Below are positions 61,506 through 64,000 of a DNA stretch of 64,000 nt, one piece after another; positions within the stretch are counted from its first letter, which is position 1, and each line of letters starts with the position of its first letter. The notes beneath the pieces are model-generated. The model was not told the origin of the DNA. It saw nothing but the letters and a program-made list of their open reading frames with translations, and made no database searches. Origin of the DNA: JBDHWG01 sp046328525 (lineage in GTDB: Bacteria; Chloroflexota; Anaerolineae; Epilineales; JAHCIE01). The translations under genes and the position numbers were made by a program. Location: assembly GCA_046328525.1 (NCBI GenBank), contig JAXLWK010000003.1, positions 1,364,001-1,428,000 on the forward strand. Direction: 5' to 3'.

Positions 61506-62966
61506 ATGCAACGACTGCGAACCGCCTGGATCAACCTGGTTGTCCTGGTTGGCTTGCTGGCCGTGATGTTCCCCTTTGGGGCGCTCCAGGCCAGCGCCGA
61601 CACGACGCCCCAGACCCCCTGCCCCGGCAACCTGCTTGTGAACCCCGGCTTCGAGGAAGGCTCGCGTAAGACGGAAGGCGAAGGCACGAGCCTGTCGTCG
61701 GCCGTCGCCAGCGGCTGGTCGCCGTGGCTGCTGCGCGGCGACGAGCGCGACAACCGCGAGCCGGAGTACAAGCTCGAAGACACGAACCTGTCTCCATCCC
61801 GCTACCGCGACCACAGCGGCCGCTACTCCCAGAAGTGGTTCACGACCTGGGGAACCCACACTGCCGGCATCTATCAGCAGGTCCCGGTCACGCCGGGCGA
61901 CCCCCTGACCTTCAGCATCTGGACACAGGTGTACACAGGGCAGGCCGACGGCTTCGATGGCGTCGAGTTCCGCTCCGACCCCAAAGAGGACGGCCGCTAC
62001 CGCGTGTGGGTGGGCATTGACCCGACCGGCGCCGTGCCGGCCGGCGTCGGCGCGCCCCCGCCCGACACCGTCATCTGGTCCGACCCCGTTATCCGCTACG
62101 ACGACTGGATCCAGATGGCCGTGAGCGCCCCCGCGAAGAGCGACAAGGTGACTGTCTACGTCAAAGGCCAGCCGGAGTTCTCGGTCAAGCACAACGACTC
62201 CTTCTGGGATGATGCGTGCCTGATGGTGGATGCGTCCTTGATGGCGACGCCGGGCAAGGTCAAGAACCCCATCGCCCCCATCCCGACAACCGCCCAGGGG
62301 CTGCCGCTCGTCGCAGCGCCCGCCAACGCCGGCGCCGACTTCTCCATTCCCGGCGGCCACTTCTACACCCAGACGGCCAACGGCAAGGGCGGCTTCCGCG
62401 TCGTGGACAGCGACCAGGCCAAAATGTGGACCGAGTTCCAGCGCTACGGCGGCATAGACATGCTCGGCTACCCGATCTCCAGCGTCTTCGTGTACGACAC
62501 ATTCCCAACCCAGGTGTTCCAGAAGCACGCGCTCCAGTGGCGGCCTGACCTGGGCATGGCGGTGCCGATGAACCTGTTCGACCTCATGTCGGCGGCTGGC
62601 CGCGACCCGAAGCTCCTGGAGACGCGCCAGGTCCCGCTCCCCCTGGTTGACTTCGACAAGCCAGGCGACTCATTCGAGAACATCGTCAAGAATCGCCAGG
62701 CGCTCCTGGACCAGAATCCGGCCATGAAGGCGCTGTACTTCGCGGCAGCCGATCCGCTCATCGTGTACGGTCTCCCAACGTCCAAGGTCGAGGACATGGG
62801 CAACCACTACGCCATGCGCACGCAGCGCGCCGTCTTGCAGCAGTGGCGGGAAGACATGCCGTGGGCGAAGGCAGGGCAGGTGACGGTCGCCAACGGCGGC
62901 ACAATCGCCGCCGAGGTGGGCAGCTTCCCCGCGACGGCCACCACCCCGGAGCCGCTGGCGCAGTAG
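61506..62966 (+). CDS. Secreted protein with jelly-roll-like domain
   Basis: 486 residues from the ATG at 61506 (GAGGAG upstream). The signal peptide runs to about residue 32 (LVVLVGLLAVMFPFGALQAS). The N-terminal domain (NLLVNPGFEEGSRKTEGEGT, AGIYQQVPVTPGDPLTFSIW) is of carbohydrate-binding jelly-roll type. The C-terminal half (FQRYGGIDMLGYPISSVFVY, QVFQKHALQWRPDLGMAVPM) resembles surface repeats that follow the GYP-S pattern. No catalytic site recognised. It lies with glycosyltransferase genes and is probably surface-located. Confidence 0.72.
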   Translation: MQRLRTAWINLVVLVGLLAVMFPFGALQASADTTPQTPCPGNLLVNPGFEEGSRKTEGEGTSLSSAVASGWSPWLLRGDERDNREPEYKLEDTNLSPSRYRDHSGRYSQKWFTTWGTHTAGIYQQVPVTPGDPLTFSIWTQVYTGQADGFDGVEFRSDPKEDGRYRVWVGIDPTGAVPAGVGAPPPDTVIWSDPVIRYDDWIQMAVSAPAKSDKVTVYVKGQPEFSVKHNDSFWDDACLMVDASLMATPGKVKNPIAPIPTTAQGLPLVAAPANAGADFSIPGGHFYTQTANGKGGFRVVDSDQAKMWTEFQRYGGIDMLGYPISSVFVYDTFPTQVFQKHALQWRPDLGMAVPMNLFDLMSAAGRDPKLLETRQVPLPLVDFDKPGDSFENIVKNRQALLDQNPAMKALYFAAADPLIVYGLPTSKVEDMGNHYAMRTQRAVLQQWREDMPWAKAGQVTVANGGTIAAEVGSFPATATTPEPLAQ

Positions 62967-62980
62967 GCGCCCGGTTCAAC

Positions 62981-64000
62981 GTGTCCGAGACCAATGCGCC
63001 GGCGGCATCCCACCCGACAGATGGAGCGCCGCCAGCCGACAAAAGGAGCGTGAGACGCGCCAGAGGCGTCTCACGCTCTGTCGTGTACGTCGTCGTCGCC
63101 GTGCTCCTGGTCCTCCCGGCCGCCTGGCCGCTGCTCCAGCCCGGTTTCATCGCCACGCGCGGCGGCGGCGACAGCCCCTTCCTCCTCATCCGCCTGCAAC
63201 AGATGCTGGCCGGATTGCAGGTCAGCGTTCCGGCGCGCTGGATGCCCGACGCCAACTACGGCCTCGGCTACCCGTTCTGGAACTTCTACGCCCCCCTGCC
63301 CTACTATCTCACCGCGCTCCTGACGCGCTTCGGCCTCGGCCCCATCGCCGCCATCAAGACGACGCAGGCGCTCGGCCTCGCGCTGGCCGCCGTGGGCATG
63401 TTCGCCCTGGCGCGGCGCATCTGGGACTCGGCTGCGGGGGGCTTTCTCGCCGCCGCCGCCTACACCTATGCCCCCTTTCACCTGGTCAACATCTACGTGC
63501 GCGGCGACTCGCTGGGCGAGTTCTGGGCCTTCGCTTTCTATCCGCTGACCTGGCTTGCCGCGCGCGCAGCCGTGGCACGGCCGACACCGGCGCGGCTGGC
63601 GGCGCTCGCCCTGGCCTACGCTGGCCTCGTGCTGAGCCACAACATCTCGGCCCTGATCTTCAGCCCGTTCCTGGCGCTCTACATGGTGGCCGTCTGGTGG
63701 CAGAACACCTTGTCATTGCGAGGAGGACGGCAGTGCGACGAAGCAATCTCCCACGCGGGAACGGCTACGCCATCCGTGCATGAGCCGGGCGTTCGCACCG
63801 GCGCGGGATTGCTTCGCTTCGCTCGCAATGACAGTCAATCACGTGGATTTCGGGTTAGGACGGGGGGGCTCGCCCTCCCGTTCGCGGCTTTGGCGCTGGG
63901 GTTGGCGTTGAGCGCCTGGTTCTGGTGGCCCGCGCTGGCCGACCGCAACCTCGTTCACCTGGAAGTCAACCTGACGGGCTTCTTCAGCTACACCGGCCAC
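62981..64000 (+). CDS. PTPS-related multi-pass membrane protein, partial, with an in-frame palindromic repeat
   Basis: At least 340 residues, open to the window end. The GTG at 62981 is taken as start, but in-frame GTGs at 63050 and 63083 are possible and none has a good ribosome binding site. The sequence GGGDSPFLLIRLQQMLAGLQ, YGLGYPFWNFYAPLPYYLTA and LAAAAYTYAPFHLVNIYVRG matches the membrane family related to 6-pyruvoyl-tetrahydropterin synthase domains, whose function is unknown. Between two hydrophobic stretches, residues about 245-285 come from a 123-bp palindromic repeat that reads through without a stop. The last gene of the envelope cluster in view. Confidence 0.82.
   Translation, partial: MSETNAPAASHPTDGAPPADKRSVRRARGVSRSVVYVVVAVLLVLPAAWPLLQPGFIATRGGGDSPFLLIRLQQMLAGLQVSVPARWMPDANYGLGYPFWNFYAPLPYYLTALLTRFGLGPIAAIKTTQALGLALAAVGMFALARRIWDSAAGGFLAAAAYTYAPFHLVNIYVRGDSLGEFWAFAFYPLTWLAARAAVARPTPARLAALALAYAGLVLSHNISALIFSPFLALYMVAVWWQNTLSLRGGRQCDEAISHAGTATPSVHEPGVRTGAGLLRFARNDSQSRGFRVRTGGLALPFAALALGLALSAWFWWPALADRNLVHLEVNLTGFFSYTGH
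63046..63078. terminator. Perfect 13-bp hairpin after the secreted-protein gene
   Basis: GAGCGTGAGACGC (63046-63058), 7-nt loop, GCGTCTCACGCTC (63066-63078). It lies 80 nt past the stop of the secreted-protein gene and could end or attenuate that transcript. No U-tract follows on the plus strand. If translation of the next gene starts at 62981 the hairpin is inside its coding region, which favours a start at 63083. Confidence 0.5.
63711..63833. repeat. GTCATTGCGAG-type palindromic repeat inside a coding sequence
   Basis: Terminal inverted repeat GTCATTGCGAG (63712-63722) / CTCGCAATGAC (63822-63832), with inner pair CGAAGCAATC (63739-63748) / GATTGCTTCG (63807-63816). Including one flanking base on each side it is 123 bp, 41 codons, and the reading frame passes through it. 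A related broken copy lies at 57.57-57.75 kb. Confidence 0.85.

Overview
The window is a GC-rich bacterial chromosome segment. It carries single-copy housekeeping genes (smc, carAB, murT/gatD, rpmB, ilvD, polA, argS) and one large accessory block. Promoters are sigma-70-like, with several exact or near-exact TTGACA/TATAAT pairs despite the high GC. Spacers are full of short dispersed palindromic repeats. The mix fits Chloroflexota best: MurT/GatD peptidoglycan amidation, an Asp23-FakA-FakB operon, GT39-type membrane glycosyltransferases with C-terminal beta domains, many xylose-isomerase-like TIM barrels, and a TauE-cupredoxin plus HMA copper unit. That placement is inference; no rRNA gene is present to confirm it.

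Layout. 1-6 kb: the 3' end of smc, an HD-domain protein, a MarR regulator with a consensus promoter, a large GT39 protein and a small helix-turn-helix protein. 6.3-10.7 kb: carA and carB. 10.7-13.2 kb: a repeat cluster, nagA, and an IS701-like element inserted directly in front of the nagA start codon. 13.4-17.9 kb: murT, gatD and a radical SAM gene, facing a transglutaminase-like gene coupled to a 109-aa gene. 18.1-21.2 kb: an acyl-CoA synthetase overlapping an ADP-ribosylglycohydrolase gene.

21.2-41.1 kb is a 20-kb co-directional (minus) carbohydrate block. It starts with a GntR/UTRA regulator that has its own promoter and operator. Next come a TIM-barrel isomerase, a Gfo/Idh/MocA dehydrogenase, a complete ribose-type ABC importer (ATPase, two permeases, lipoprotein), two more TIM-barrel isomerases, an FGGY kinase, a second Gfo/Idh/MocA enzyme, a zinc-type alcohol dehydrogenase, a phosphotriesterase-like hydrolase, a cupin phosphoglucose isomerase, a D-2-hydroxyacid dehydrogenase, a shikimate-dehydrogenase-like enzyme, a fucose-isomerase-like protein and a fourth TIM barrel. 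Together they look like uptake, oxidation, isomerisation, lactone opening and phosphorylation of an unusual sugar or polyol. I cannot match the set to a described pathway, and it is the best candidate here for an undescribed metabolic system.

41.2-64 kb: a metallo-beta-lactamase-fold hydrolase, FakB/FakA/Asp23, rpmB, ilvD, an ECF sigma factor with its anti-sigma factor, an orphan UgpC-type ATPase, polA-corA-argS, a copper unit, thpR with a PIG-L deacetylase, and a cell-envelope cluster (GT39, secreted protein, PTPS-related membrane protein) that runs off the end.

A second theme is repeat biology. At least five kinds of short palindromic element occupy spacers, sometimes nested inside each other. 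One copy lies in frame inside the coding sequence of the last gene.
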